From: Flammeovirgaceae bacterium UBA5008
GTDB lineage: Bacteria > Bacteroidota > Bacteroidia > Cytophagales > Cyclobacteriaceae
Direction: 5' to 3'
Assembly: GCA_002398365.1 (NCBI GenBank)
Contig: DGYK01000063.1
Span: 464,482 to 528,481 of the forward strand
Length of the DNA: 64,000 bases
Made by a program: the position numbers and the translations under genes. This document shows positions 17,931 to 26,720 of this stretch, one piece after another. Under the pieces are notes generated by a model, which ran no database searches, was not told the DNA's origin, and worked only from the letters and a program-made list of their open reading frames with translations. Numbering within the stretch: position 1 is the first letter of the stretch; each line of letters begins with the position of its first letter.

Positions 17931-19883
17931 ATGAATATAATAAAGTTGTTAGCATTCGCCTTATTTTATATCTTAACTACACACGGCTACGCTCAAGATC
18001 ATGGCTTCCCTTTTGGAACAACAGTAACACTTAATGACCACCTGAAACCTAAATATGAAATAGACTCAACAGCCAATGCCATAGTGCTGAATGAGTTTGG
18101 TGATGCCTATTTTAACAATGATGGCAGCAGGCTTCTCGTTGAAATTCATAGTAAGATAAAAATTTTGAAATCAAGCGGAGTTGAAAAAGGAAACTTTAAA
18201 ATTCTGCTCCGCAAAGGCGTTTCTGTTCGGGATGAATTAGAAGATTTACAAGGAGCAACATTTAACATTTCCAATGGAGCGATTCGAAGGTTTGAGCTGG
18301 AGAAGAAATCAATATTTCGTGAAACAGATACGAATTATGAATGGATCAAGTTCACCCTACCAAATGTGCAAGTGGGATCGGTAATTGAGGTTAAATATTT
18401 GATATCAACACCCTTTCTGCTAAACTATTGGCCTTGGGAATTTCAATCGGATATACCAAAGCTCTATTCAGAATTTTGTGCCCACATAAGTGCAAATTAT
18501 GTTTACAATATTTCAATGCGGGGATTTTTGAAGTTAGATAAAAATGATCATGAACTGCGTAGCAGCCCCGTGTTAGATGTGGACGTGTTGAAACTAGGAA
18601 TTAAAAATATTCCTGCTTTTCGTGAAGAACAATTTATGACGGCAAAAAGCAATTTCCTTTCAGCAGTGCATTTTGAACTGGCAGAAATTCGTCATTTTAA
18701 TGGCACGAAAAATAAAATTTCGAAAGAGTGGAAGGATGTGGCCCAAGAGCTATTCGATCACGAAGACTTCGGCACTCAAATTAAACGAGCCCGAAATCTT
18801 TTTGAGGATAAATTGTCCTTTATGACCGGAGGAGCAATCTCCCCTATTGAAAAAGCGAAGCAAATATTTGGATGGATTCAATCTCGATATCAATGGAATG
18901 AATACTTGGGCAAATACACAGATAAAGGGGTGAGAAATGCCTACGAAAACAAGAAGGGAAACGTAGGTGATATCAATATTTCTCTACTGGGTGCGTTGCA
19001 AGCAGCTGAAATTACAGCCAACCCTGTTATTCTTTCAACACGAGAAAATGGCTTACCCACATCGCTTTATCCAGTGCTAAGCGAATTCAACTATGTAATC
19101 GTCCAAGTGCAAATAGGTGAAGAAAGTTTTTTATTAGATGCCACAGATCCATTTATTCCATTTGGTATTATTCCGGAACGATGCCTCAACGGAACGGGCC
19201 GCTTACTCACCAAAAAGGAAGCTACCGAAGTAGACTTAATGCCGAAAACGAAATCACGAACCGTTTCAAATTTATCACTCAAACTCAACACTGAAGGAGA
19301 ACTTACAGGTACGTTACAAATAAAATATTATGGATATGATGCCGTGAACAAACGAAAACAAATAATGTCGTTTGCTCAAACATCGTTATATACAAAAGCA
19401 ATCAGCGACCGCTGGAAAGTGCGAGAATTGAGAAATCATAAAATCGAGAATTTACCTGATTTGGAGAAAACACTTACAGAAGAAATGGAAATTGATTTTA
19501 ATTCCCACGATGCCTCTAGCGCTGAGCGCATTTATTTCAATCCTTTTATCATTGGACAGTGGAACTCTAATCCATTCGTTGCCAGTGAACGAAAATACCC
19601 GGTGGATTTTGGTGTAGCGCAAGAAGAAATCATTTTGCTAAACCTTGAGTATCCGGCAGACTATAAGTTGGATGAAATTCCTAAAAACATGGCGCTCGCT
19701 ATGCCCGATAAAGGCGGCATGTTTAAATTCAATTTCAATAACATCGGCAATAAGTTGAATATCTACTATTCACTCAACCTGACAAAACCGGTATACGATT
19801 CGTCAGAATATTTTTCGTTGAAAGATTTGTTTGAGCGAATGTTGCAATTAAAACAAACCGATTTAGTGTTTATTAAGTTGTAA
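17931..19883 (+). CDS. Exported DUF3857 protein with degenerate transglutaminase core (divergent paralogue)
   Basis: A 650-residue paralogue on the plus strand. The signal peptide is about residues 1-21 (ending GYAQ). The DUF3857 block reads EIDSTANAIVLNEFGDAY. The transglutaminase-like core has VGDIN at the Cys position (about 345; Ile), FNYVI at the His position (Tyr) and a retained Asp (LLDATD). The subgroup motif RCLNGTG is at about 416. It is therefore another predicted non-catalytic member. The gene is divergent from the 16006-17868 paralogue (62-base gap) and ends 21 bases before radA, with which it may be co-transcribed. Confidence 0.84.
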   Translation: MNIIKLLAFALFYILTTHGYAQDHGFPFGTTVTLNDHLKPKYEIDSTANAIVLNEFGDAYFNNDGSRLLVEIHSKIKILKSSGVEKGNFKILLRKGVSVRDELEDLQGATFNISNGAIRRFELEKKSIFRETDTNYEWIKFTLPNVQVGSVIEVKYLISTPFLLNYWPWEFQSDIPKLYSEFCAHISANYVYNISMRGFLKLDKNDHELRSSPVLDVDVLKLGIKNIPAFREEQFMTAKSNFLSAVHFELAEIRHFNGTKNKISKEWKDVAQELFDHEDFGTQIKRARNLFEDKLSFMTGGAISPIEKAKQIFGWIQSRYQWNEYLGKYTDKGVRNAYENKKGNVGDINISLLGALQAAEITANPVILSTRENGLPTSLYPVLSEFNYVIVQVQIGEESFLLDATDPFIPFGIIPERCLNGTGRLLTKKEATEVDLMPKTKSRTVSNLSLKLNTEGELTGTLQIKYYGYDAVNKRKQIMSFAQTSLYTKAISDRWKVRELRNHKIENLPDLEKTLTEEMEIDFNSHDASSAERIYFNPFIIGQWNSNPFVASERKYPVDFGVAQEEIILLNLEYPADYKLDEIPKNMALAMPDKGGMFKFNFNNIGNKLNIYYSLNLTKPVYDSSEYFSLKDLFERMLQLKQTDLVFIKL

Positions 19884-19904
19884 TTTCGGGCTTCAGTAAA
19901 ATCA

Positions 19905-21293
19905 ATGGCCAAATCTAAAACAACTTTCTTCTGTCAAAATTGTGGGTATGAATCCGCCAAATGGCTGGGCAAATGTCCCTCTTGCAATGAGTGGAATTCA
20001 TTTGTAGAAGAAATCGTAGCGAAAGAAGATTCTAATAAAAATGAGTGGAAGCCGGAGCCGGGTAAAGCGCGTCAGGAAAAACCGCGAACACTCAGCGAGA
20101 TAGAATCGACTAGAGAAATCCGAGTAGACTCGTCTGATCAGGAACTCAACCGTGTGTTGGGCGGTGGCATTGTATTTGGATCATTAGTATTGATTGGAGG
20201 CGAACCGGGCATAGGAAAATCCACCTTGATGCTTCAGGTAGGCCTTGCGTTGCATAAACTGAAAGTTCTGTATGTCTCGGGTGAAGAAAGTGACCAGCAA
20301 ATCAAAATGCGGGCCGAGCGACTGCGAGGTCCATCTAAAGAAGCATACGATCATTTTTTTGTACTCACAGAAACGAATACAAGAAATATTTTTCAAGCCG
20401 TTGAGTCTATTCAACCTCAGCTGCTCATCATCGATTCGATTCAAACGCTGCACTCGCACCAACTTGATTCCGTTGCCGGAAGTGTTGGCCAAGTACGTCA
20501 ATGTGCTGCGGAGCTGATGAAGTTCGCGAAAGAGACAAACACTCCGGTATTTTTAGTGGGCCACATTACGAAAGATGGAATGCTGGCGGGTCCGAAAGTT
20601 TTAGAGCACATGGTGGATACGGTGTTGCAATTTGAAGGTGATCGACATCTTGCTTACAGAATTTTACGCACCACCAAAAATCGTTTTGGTTCAACCTCGG
20701 AAATTGGAATCTACGAAATGCTTGGCAATGGCTTGCGCGAAGTATCCAACCCATCGGAGATTTTGATTTCACAGAAAGATGGCAACTTGAGTGGAGCAAC
20801 CATTGGTGCCACTATCGAAGGGAACCGACCTTTATTAATAGAAATTCAATCGCTAGTAAGCTCTGCTTCGTATGGCACACCGCAACGCACACCTACCGGT
20901 TTCGATCAAAAGCGATTGAACATGTTGCTGGCCGTTTTAGAAAAACGATGTGGTTTTCGGATGGGAACACAAGATGTATTTCTGAATATGGCCGGTGGAA
21001 TTACTGTGGAAGATCCAGCGATTGACTTGGCCATTTGCATTTCCATTATATCATCGATGGAAGAGATTCCGGTATCTGATAAAATTTGCTTTGCAGCTGA
21101 AGTTGGTCTTGGTGGCGAATTGCGCGCGGTCAATCGAATTGATCAGCGAATTTCAGAAGCAGAAAAACTGGGCTTTCAAGAAATTTATATTTCCAAGTAC
21201 AGCCACAAGTCACTCGACTTGCAGAAAACGAAAATCAAAGTCAAATCATTTGGCAAATTGACCGAGGTGTTTAAAGAATTGTTTGCGAATTGA
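19905..21293 (+). CDS. radA: DNA repair protein RadA
   Basis: A 462-residue RadA/Sms protein that assists branch migration in recombinational repair. Domains run in the usual order: a C4 zinc finger (Cys10, 13, 24, 27), a RecA-like ATPase with Walker A GGEPGIGKST (98-107), the RadA-specific KNRFG motif (about 255) and a Lon-protease-like C-terminal domain (GGITVEDPAIDLA). The length is normal. The next gene starts one base after the stop, which suggests translational coupling with the methyltransferase. Confidence 0.97.
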   Translation: MAKSKTTFFCQNCGYESAKWLGKCPSCNEWNSFVEEIVAKEDSNKNEWKPEPGKARQEKPRTLSEIESTREIRVDSSDQELNRVLGGGIVFGSLVLIGGEPGIGKSTLMLQVGLALHKLKVLYVSGEESDQQIKMRAERLRGPSKEAYDHFFVLTETNTRNIFQAVESIQPQLLIIDSIQTLHSHQLDSVAGSVGQVRQCAAELMKFAKETNTPVFLVGHITKDGMLAGPKVLEHMVDTVLQFEGDRHLAYRILRTTKNRFGSTSEIGIYEMLGNGLREVSNPSEILISQKDGNLSGATIGATIEGNRPLLIEIQSLVSSASYGTPQRTPTGFDQKRLNMLLAVLEKRCGFRMGTQDVFLNMAGGITVEDPAIDLAICISIISSMEEIPVSDKICFAAEVGLGGELRAVNRIDQRISEAEKLGFQEIYISKYSHKSLDLQKTKIKVKSFGKLTEVFKELFAN

Positions 21294-21294
21294 T

Positions 21295-22509
21295 ATGCTT
21301 TCGGATCAGTTAAAATCTCTTCTCAAAAAAGAAATACAAGACTTTATTTATTTGAATGAGCAATTAGATGAAAATAAACTGATCTTGTCGCAGCGTGAAT
21401 TGAAGTTAGTTCCAACCACCCTCATTGCACATCAAATTACTGGCAGGCGAAAAGCGAAATACAAATTGCCTACTTGGTACAGAACACCACAAATTGTTTA
21501 TCCACCTTCGCTCAATCTGGAGCAATCTTCCTCAGAGACTACCGCTGAATACAAGCGCCAATTTTTGCTTCGCCATGTTTCTAAAAGAGCAAAAGCAATT
21601 GACCTGACCGGTGGTTTCGGGATCGACACCTTCTTTTTCTCTAAGATCTTTGATCAGGTGGATTATGTAGATCGAAACAAAGAATTACTCTCCATTGCGC
21701 AGCACAATCATCTTCAGCTTGACGCGACTAACATCTTTTATCACGCCCATGATGCAGAAGAAATGATTTCCCAATCAACTCAGTGGGATTTTGTTTACAT
21801 CGATCCTTCCCGCAGAGATGAACAGGCCAAAAAGTTAGTTCGACTGGCCGACACACAACCCAATGTGGTGGAGTTACAAACAGCGCTTTTAGAAAAAACA
21901 GATCATATCCTGATCAAAACGTCTCCACTGTTAGATATTCAAGCCGCTTTGCGCGAACTGAAATTCGTGAAAACAGTAACCGTACTTTCGGTTGATAATG
22001 AATGCAAGGAGCTTTTATTTTTTATCAGCAAAAACAGTGGCCCACCACCGACTATTGAAGCGGTTAATATTGTATCTGCATCGCAGCATCAGCTGTTTGA
22101 ATTTAAATTGGAAGAGGAGGCAAACGCAATTGTGTCTTTTTCAGATCCGCTTACCTTTATCTACGAGCCCAATGCCTCCATACTAAAAGCGGGTGCATTT
22201 AAATCAATAGCACAAAAGTTTTCTTTAACGAAGCTCAGCAAGAGTACACATCTCTATACATCATCTCATTTATTCGAAAACTTTCCGGGCAGATTATTTA
22301 AAGTAATTAAACTTCAGCCGGACGAGAGCGATTTCGCAGCTATTCCTCACCGGCAAATCAATGTGACTACCCGCAACTATCCGCTGTCACCCGAAGAAAT
22401 CAAGAAGAAATACAAATTGAAAGATGGAGGCGACCAGTTTTTAATTGGATGCAGCGGTGTCAATAAAAAGTTTTTGGTATTGGCAGAGGTTATAAAGCCA
22501 CACCCATAA
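21295..22509 (+). CDS. SAM-dependent methyltransferase with THUMP-like domain
   Basis: A 404-residue class I methyltransferase. The SAM loop is IDLTGGFGIDTFFFS (about 100-114), and the catalytic-type motif is YIDPSRRDE (about 165). The C-terminal block (KLSKSTHLYTSSHLFENFPG) fits the THUMP-like domain seen in the Bacteroidota family typified by Porphyromonas PG_1098. RNA is the likely substrate, by inference from the domain type. I use the ATG at 21295, one base after the radA stop; the frame extends four codons to a TTG inside radA. The 3' end overlaps the convergent small membrane-protein gene by 20 bases. Confidence 0.85.
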   Translation: MLSDQLKSLLKKEIQDFIYLNEQLDENKLILSQRELKLVPTTLIAHQITGRRKAKYKLPTWYRTPQIVYPPSLNLEQSSSETTAEYKRQFLLRHVSKRAKAIDLTGGFGIDTFFFSKIFDQVDYVDRNKELLSIAQHNHLQLDATNIFYHAHDAEEMISQSTQWDFVYIDPSRRDEQAKKLVRLADTQPNVVELQTALLEKTDHILIKTSPLLDIQAALRELKFVKTVTVLSVDNECKELLFFISKNSGPPPTIEAVNIVSASQHQLFEFKLEEEANAIVSFSDPLTFIYEPNASILKAGAFKSIAQKFSLTKLSKSTHLYTSSHLFENFPGRLFKVIKLQPDESDFAAIPHRQINVTTRNYPLSPEEIKKKYKLKDGGDQFLIGCSGVNKKFLVLAEVIKPHP

Positions 22510-22681
22510 TCCAGTAAGCCAGCAAAAAGAAAAGTGAAATTGATCCGTACACCAAAATAATTTTCTTTCGGTTTTGTACGTCTTCCCACCACAGCATTAC
22601 CCAAGGCTTAAACAAACCGATCACTAAAAACAGTGCGGAAGAGATGGACAGTAACAAAAACATCAACCGAAGGTTCTCCAT
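22490..22681 (-). CDS. Small two-helix membrane protein
   Basis: A 63-residue protein with two hydrophobic helices (about 5-30 and 41-60) around a short polar loop (WWEDVQNRKK). It has an ATG start, and its size and composition fit a real small inner-membrane protein. I do not recognise a family. It overlaps the end of the methyltransferase gene convergently by 20 bases. Confidence 0.6.
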   Translation of the reverse strand: MENLRLMFLLLSISSALFLVIGLFKPWVMLWWEDVQNRKKIILVYGSISLFFLLAYWIMGVAL

Positions 22682-22721
22682 ACCGCAAAGTTAATCCGAA
22701 TTTTACGATTCGTTTTTCCTG

Positions 22722-22748
22722 TTAGCCACGGGCTTCAGCCTGTGGTAA
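22722..22748. repeat. REP-like hairpin
   Basis: An imperfect palindrome lies between the small membrane gene and mfd. The arms CCACGGGCT (22726-22734) and AGCCTGTGG (22737-22745) pair over nine positions with one G-T wobble and a two-base loop, and flanking TTA/TAA extend the stem past a bulged G. The GC-rich arms stand out from the AT-rich surroundings. The sequence has the look of REP elements mobilised by RAYT transposases. Only one copy was noticed in this window. Confidence 0.5.
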
Positions 22749-22811
22749 AGAAAAGATTTTCTGAGATGACCAAAATTAGAAATGAACATGTGATGATCTT
22801 ATTTATCGTGG

Positions 22812-22819
22812 TATATTTG
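22812..22819 (+). promoter_or_regulatory. Probable -7 box of mfd
   Basis: TATATTTG is an exact match to the TAnnTTTG -7 box and lies 16 bases before the TTG start of mfd, so the leader would be very short. No good -33 box was seen. Confidence 0.4.
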
Positions 22820-22835
22820 CCGCTCATTTTTTCGG

Positions 22836-25800
22836 TTGAAAGCGGCAGATTTCATTTCTCTTTATCGAGCAGACGGTTTTATACAAACCTTGGCTGAAGG
22901 GATTCGTACGCTCTCTCCTAAAAGCCCAACCTCGAAAGACGAAGCCTCTACCATTCAGGTAAAAGGATTGCACGGTAGTGCAGATGCTGTCGTGCTGGCG
23001 GCTGTTTATAAAAGTGTGCGTGCCAATCATGTGGTGATTTTGCACGATAAAGAAGAAGCTTCCTTTTTTATCAACGACCTGCAAAACCTGTTGGAGGAAA
23101 AGGAAATTTTTCTTTTCCCGATGTCGTATAAAAGGCCCTACGAATACGATGAGATAGAAAATGCCAACGTGCTGATGCGCGCGGAGGTACTCAATCAGTT
23201 GAGCAGCCACCCGGAAGGCAACATCATCATCACGTATCCCGAAGCGCTCTCTGAAAAAGTAATCAACAAGAAATCGCTCTCCTCCAACACGTTTATTGTT
23301 CAAAAGGGCGAGCAACTGGACCGTGAGTTTCTGGAAGAATTTTTACACACCTACGATTTTGAAAAAACTGATTTTGTTTTTGAAGCCGGTCAGTTCGCTA
23401 TTCGTGGAGGTATCATTGACGTGTTTTCGTTTGCCAATGAATTACCCTTTCGTATTGAATTATTCGGCAATGAGGTAGACAGCATTCGCAGCTTTGATCC
23501 GGGCTCGCAGCTTTCGGTAGATGTGCTGGAGCGCGTGAGCCTCATGCCCAACGTACAAACTCGGTTGGTACAAGAAGAGCGTCAATCGATCTTTGAATTT
23601 ATTTCTGCAACCTCACGTGTTTGGATAAAAGATGCACGCCTTACGGCAGATATCGTTGGCAAATGTTTTGACAAAGCAAGTCAGAGTTTTGATCGTGTGC
23701 TCGCAGAAGGTGGAAATGTAAAGGTGGTGATGGAACCTCACCATCTCTTCGATCCGCAAACTGATTTTGAAGAACGGCTGGCAAAATTTTCAAAGATTGA
23801 ATTCGGATCGCGCTTTCATTATGCACCTTCAAAGACAGTAGAATTTAAAACCTCCGTGCAGCCGGCCTTCAACAAAAATTTTGAACTGCTGGCGGCTAAT
23901 TTACTTGAATTCCAACAACAAGGTTTTGGCAACTTTATCGCAGCGGAACAACCCAAACAAGCCGAGCGCTTGCACGGAGTGTTTGAAGAGATTCATCCTG
24001 AACTGAAATTTCAAACACTTTCATTTTCCCTTCGTCAGGGATTTGTGGATCACAACCTGAAAGTAGTTTGCTATACCGATCATCAGATTTTTGAGCGCTA
24101 CCATCGCTACAAAAGCAAAGAGAAATTTTCTAAATCAAAAGCACTTACTTTCCGCGATTTGCAGACCATGCAACCGGGCGATTTTGTGACGCACATTGAT
24201 TATGGTATCGGAAAATTTGCTGGCCTTGAAAAGAAAGAAGTAAACGGGCGTGAGCAAGAAGCCATCCGCCTTATTTTCAGAGATGATGATATTCTGTATG
24301 TCAGCATTCATGCGCTTCATAAAATTTCGAAATACTCCGGCAAAGATGGTGCGCTTCCTTCCATCAGTAAGCTGGGCAGTGGCGAGTGGGATAGCAAAAA
24401 AGCCAAAGTCAAGAAGAAGGTAAAAGACATTGCCAAAGAGTTGATTGACTTGTATGCCAAGCGAAAAGGGGCGCCCGGTTTTGCTTATGCAGAAGATGGG
24501 TTCTTACAGGCAGAGTTAGAGTCTTCTTTTATTTACGAGGACACACCCGATCAAGCGAAAGCCACCGAAGATGTAAAGAAAGATATGCAGCAACCGCACC
24601 CGATGGATCGATTGGTGTGTGGCGATGTGGGCTTCGGTAAAACAGAAGTGGCCATTCGTGCGGCATTTAAAGCAGCTACTGAAGGAAAACAAGTGGCAGT
24701 GCTCGTGCCCACCACCATTTTGGCGATGCAGCACTATCGCACTTTTTCAGAACGTCTTTCCAATTTCCCGATTAAGATAGAATACGTATCGCGATTCAAA
24801 ACAGAAAAAGAGATCAAGGAAATTATCAATGAAGTGAAGGAAGGGAAAGTGAACATTATCATTGGCACACACCGTGTGGTAAGCAAAGATGTTGTGTTTA
24901 AAGATTTGGGCTTGTTGGTAATTGATGAAGAGCAGAAGTTTGGTGTGAAGGTGAAAGACCGCCTCAAAGAACTGAAGGTAAACGTAGATGTACTCACTCT
25001 CACCGCTACGCCTATTCCGCGCACATTGCATTTTTCATTGATGGGTGCACGCGATCTGAGCATCATCGCCACACCACCTCCCAATCGTCAGCCGGTAACG
25101 ACTGAATTACACACTTTTGATGAAGTGATTATTCGTGATGCGGTAAGCTACGAATTGAAACGAGGAGGGCAGGTATTTTTTGTGCACAACCGCATCAGCG
25201 ATATTGATCAAATTGCGAATGTAATTTTTAAACTCGTTCCGGACTCGCGCATTGGCATTGCCCACGGACAAATGGATGGCGATAAGCTGGAGAAAGTGAT
25301 GCTCAAATTTATCGAAGGAGAGTACGATGTGTTGGTGTCTACCAATATTATCGAATCGGGTTTGGACATCCCCAATTCAAACACCATTATTATTAACCAC
25401 GCCAATTTGTTTGGCTTAAGTGATTTGCATCAGATGCGTGGCCGCGTAGGTCGCTCGAACAAAAAAGCATTTTGTTATTTGCTCACCCCACCTACTTCCG
25501 TGCTCTCCTCCGATTCGCGAAAGCGTTTGGCAGCCTTGGAAGAGTTTTCTGATTTGGGCGATGGCTTTAAGGTGGCCATGCGCGATTTGGATATTCGTGG
25601 AGCCGGTAATTTGCTTGGCGCTGAACAGAGTGGGTTCATCACTGACCTGGGTTTTGACACTTATCATAAGATATTGGATGACGCCATTCAGGAACTGAAG
25701 GAGACAGAGTTCAAAGATTTGTTTGCCGAAGAGCTCACAGCCAAGGCGAAGTTGATCGTTCAAGACTGTGTGATTGAAACAGATCTCGAAATCTTAATTC

Positions 25801-26207
25801 CCGACACCTATATTAATAATACCAGCGAGCGACTTCAATTGTATGCCTCATTGGATAATATCAAAAACGAGGAAGCGCTCATCAAATTCACCGATTCGCT
25901 CCGCGACCGGTTTGGCACCTTGCCACCTTCAGTAGAACAGTTGATCAATTCGGTTCGCTTGCGCTGGATTGGGGAAGAGCTGGGTTTTGAAAAAATCAGC
26001 TTAAAGAATGAAAAAATGCGTGCCTATTTCATCTCCGGAAAGGACGAGTACTTTAAATCAGAGGTTTTTGGCCGGGTTTTGAGGTTTGTGCAGACACATT
26101 CTAAAAAATGCCGCATGAAAGATACCTCGGGCAAGCTGATACTTACCATTGAAGACATCACCTCGGTAGATCAGGCGATTGATCTGATGAAACCACTTTT
26201 GGCTTAA
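22836..26207 (+). CDS. mfd: Transcription-repair coupling factor Mfd
   Basis: A 1123-residue Mfd that releases stalled RNA polymerase and recruits UvrA. Order of domains: UvrB-homology modules (1-~440), the RNA-polymerase-interacting CarD-like domain (GDFVTHIDYGIGKFAG, about 448), a RecG-like translocase with Walker A DVGFGKTEVA (about 595) and DEEQ (about 697), the second lobe (ESGLDIPNSN, MRGRVGRS) and the C-terminal UvrA-masking domain. No ATG is available near the start. TTG at 22836 gives MKAADFISLYR, which fits the family's N-terminus, and an in-frame stop lies 42 bases upstream. It converges with the next gene with a four-base overlap. Confidence 0.97.
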   Translation: MKAADFISLYRADGFIQTLAEGIRTLSPKSPTSKDEASTIQVKGLHGSADAVVLAAVYKSVRANHVVILHDKEEASFFINDLQNLLEEKEIFLFPMSYKRPYEYDEIENANVLMRAEVLNQLSSHPEGNIIITYPEALSEKVINKKSLSSNTFIVQKGEQLDREFLEEFLHTYDFEKTDFVFEAGQFAIRGGIIDVFSFANELPFRIELFGNEVDSIRSFDPGSQLSVDVLERVSLMPNVQTRLVQEERQSIFEFISATSRVWIKDARLTADIVGKCFDKASQSFDRVLAEGGNVKVVMEPHHLFDPQTDFEERLAKFSKIEFGSRFHYAPSKTVEFKTSVQPAFNKNFELLAANLLEFQQQGFGNFIAAEQPKQAERLHGVFEEIHPELKFQTLSFSLRQGFVDHNLKVVCYTDHQIFERYHRYKSKEKFSKSKALTFRDLQTMQPGDFVTHIDYGIGKFAGLEKKEVNGREQEAIRLIFRDDDILYVSIHALHKISKYSGKDGALPSISKLGSGEWDSKKAKVKKKVKDIAKELIDLYAKRKGAPGFAYAEDGFLQAELESSFIYEDTPDQAKATEDVKKDMQQPHPMDRLVCGDVGFGKTEVAIRAAFKAATEGKQVAVLVPTTILAMQHYRTFSERLSNFPIKIEYVSRFKTEKEIKEIINEVKEGKVNIIIGTHRVVSKDVVFKDLGLLVIDEEQKFGVKVKDRLKELKVNVDVLTLTATPIPRTLHFSLMGARDLSIIATPPPNRQPVTTELHTFDEVIIRDAVSYELKRGGQVFFVHNRISDIDQIANVIFKLVPDSRIGIAHGQMDGDKLEKVMLKFIEGEYDVLVSTNIIESGLDIPNSNTIIINHANLFGLSDLHQMRGRVGRSNKKAFCYLLTPPTSVLSSDSRKRLAALEEFSDLGDGFKVAMRDLDIRGAGNLLGAEQSGFITDLGFDTYHKILDDAIQELKETEFKDLFAEELTAKAKLIVQDCVIETDLEILIPDTYINNTSERLQLYASLDNIKNEEALIKFTDSLRDRFGTLPPSVEQLINSVRLRWIGEELGFEKISLKNEKMRAYFISGKDEYFKSEVFGRVLRFVQTHSKKCRMKDTSGKLILTIEDITSVDQAIDLMKPLLA

Positions 26208-26455
26208 TAACCGATATCCGCCAGAGATATGGAATCCGCATACACATGTAGCCCATGTACCTCATCGAAGGCGTTGATCATCAAAACCTTCTTGTATTTT
26301 GAAGAATAGTAAACTTCTACAAAGAAATTTTCAGACTGATAAAGATAAACGGTAGCATCCCCCAACTTTCGGGACATTAAATATTGAGTGGAATTAATGA
26401 CCAAATCGCACTTTTTTTCAAAACTGGAGGTCATAAAGTCTTCGAGCGTAATCAT
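26204..26455 (-). CDS. Small protein of unknown function
   Basis: An 83-residue, soluble, slightly acidic protein with aromatic-rich strands (ATVYLYQSENFFVEVYY) and a short C-terminal HGLHVYAD segment. I do not recognise a named family, though a protein of this size and style beside mfd or gldJ would be expected to be conserved in Bacteroidota. It has an ATG start and overlaps the end of mfd by four bases convergently. No membrane helix or signal peptide is seen. Confidence 0.65.
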   Translation of the reverse strand: MITLEDFMTSSFEKKCDLVINSTQYLMSRKLGDATVYLYQSENFFVEVYYSSKYKKVLMINAFDEVHGLHVYADSISLADIGY

Positions 26456-26658
26456 ACTTTTAGAAATACGCTAATAGAGTGCTTAAAGTGTGCCAACCCG
26501 TAAATAAGCTTGGAAAGGCATAAACACAATCGATTATTTGCTCGATAAGGGAAAATTATTCCCAAAATGGTAAAGCAATAACAGCCAACTTACTGCCGTT
26601 AAGTCTTCGTATCCAAAAGTCGTAGTTCTATTAAGGATTTATCAAAAAAACGCTACGC

Positions 26659-26691
26659 TTTGGAAAACATGTATTTATCTCTTTATATTAG
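26659..26691 (+). promoter_or_regulatory. gldJ: Probable promoter of gldJ
   Basis: TTTG at 26659-26662 and TATATTAG at 26684-26691 (seven of eight matches to TAnnTTTG) are separated by 21 bases, as in Bacteroidota sigma-A promoters. Transcription would begin about 20-25 bases before the gldJ ATG. The rest of the 265-base gap holds nothing else I can name. Confidence 0.45.
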
Positions 26692-26720
26692 CGGTTACTT
26701 TGATCTATAACCAAAAGCAA

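Noticed and set aside
13985..19883. The three Cys-less DUF3857 genes as pseudogenes
   Set aside because: They are full length, have intact signal peptides and conserved ends, and share a subgroup motif.
22824..23315. 163-residue minus-strand frame under mfd
   Set aside because: Antisense to the conserved N-terminus of mfd; no own signals.
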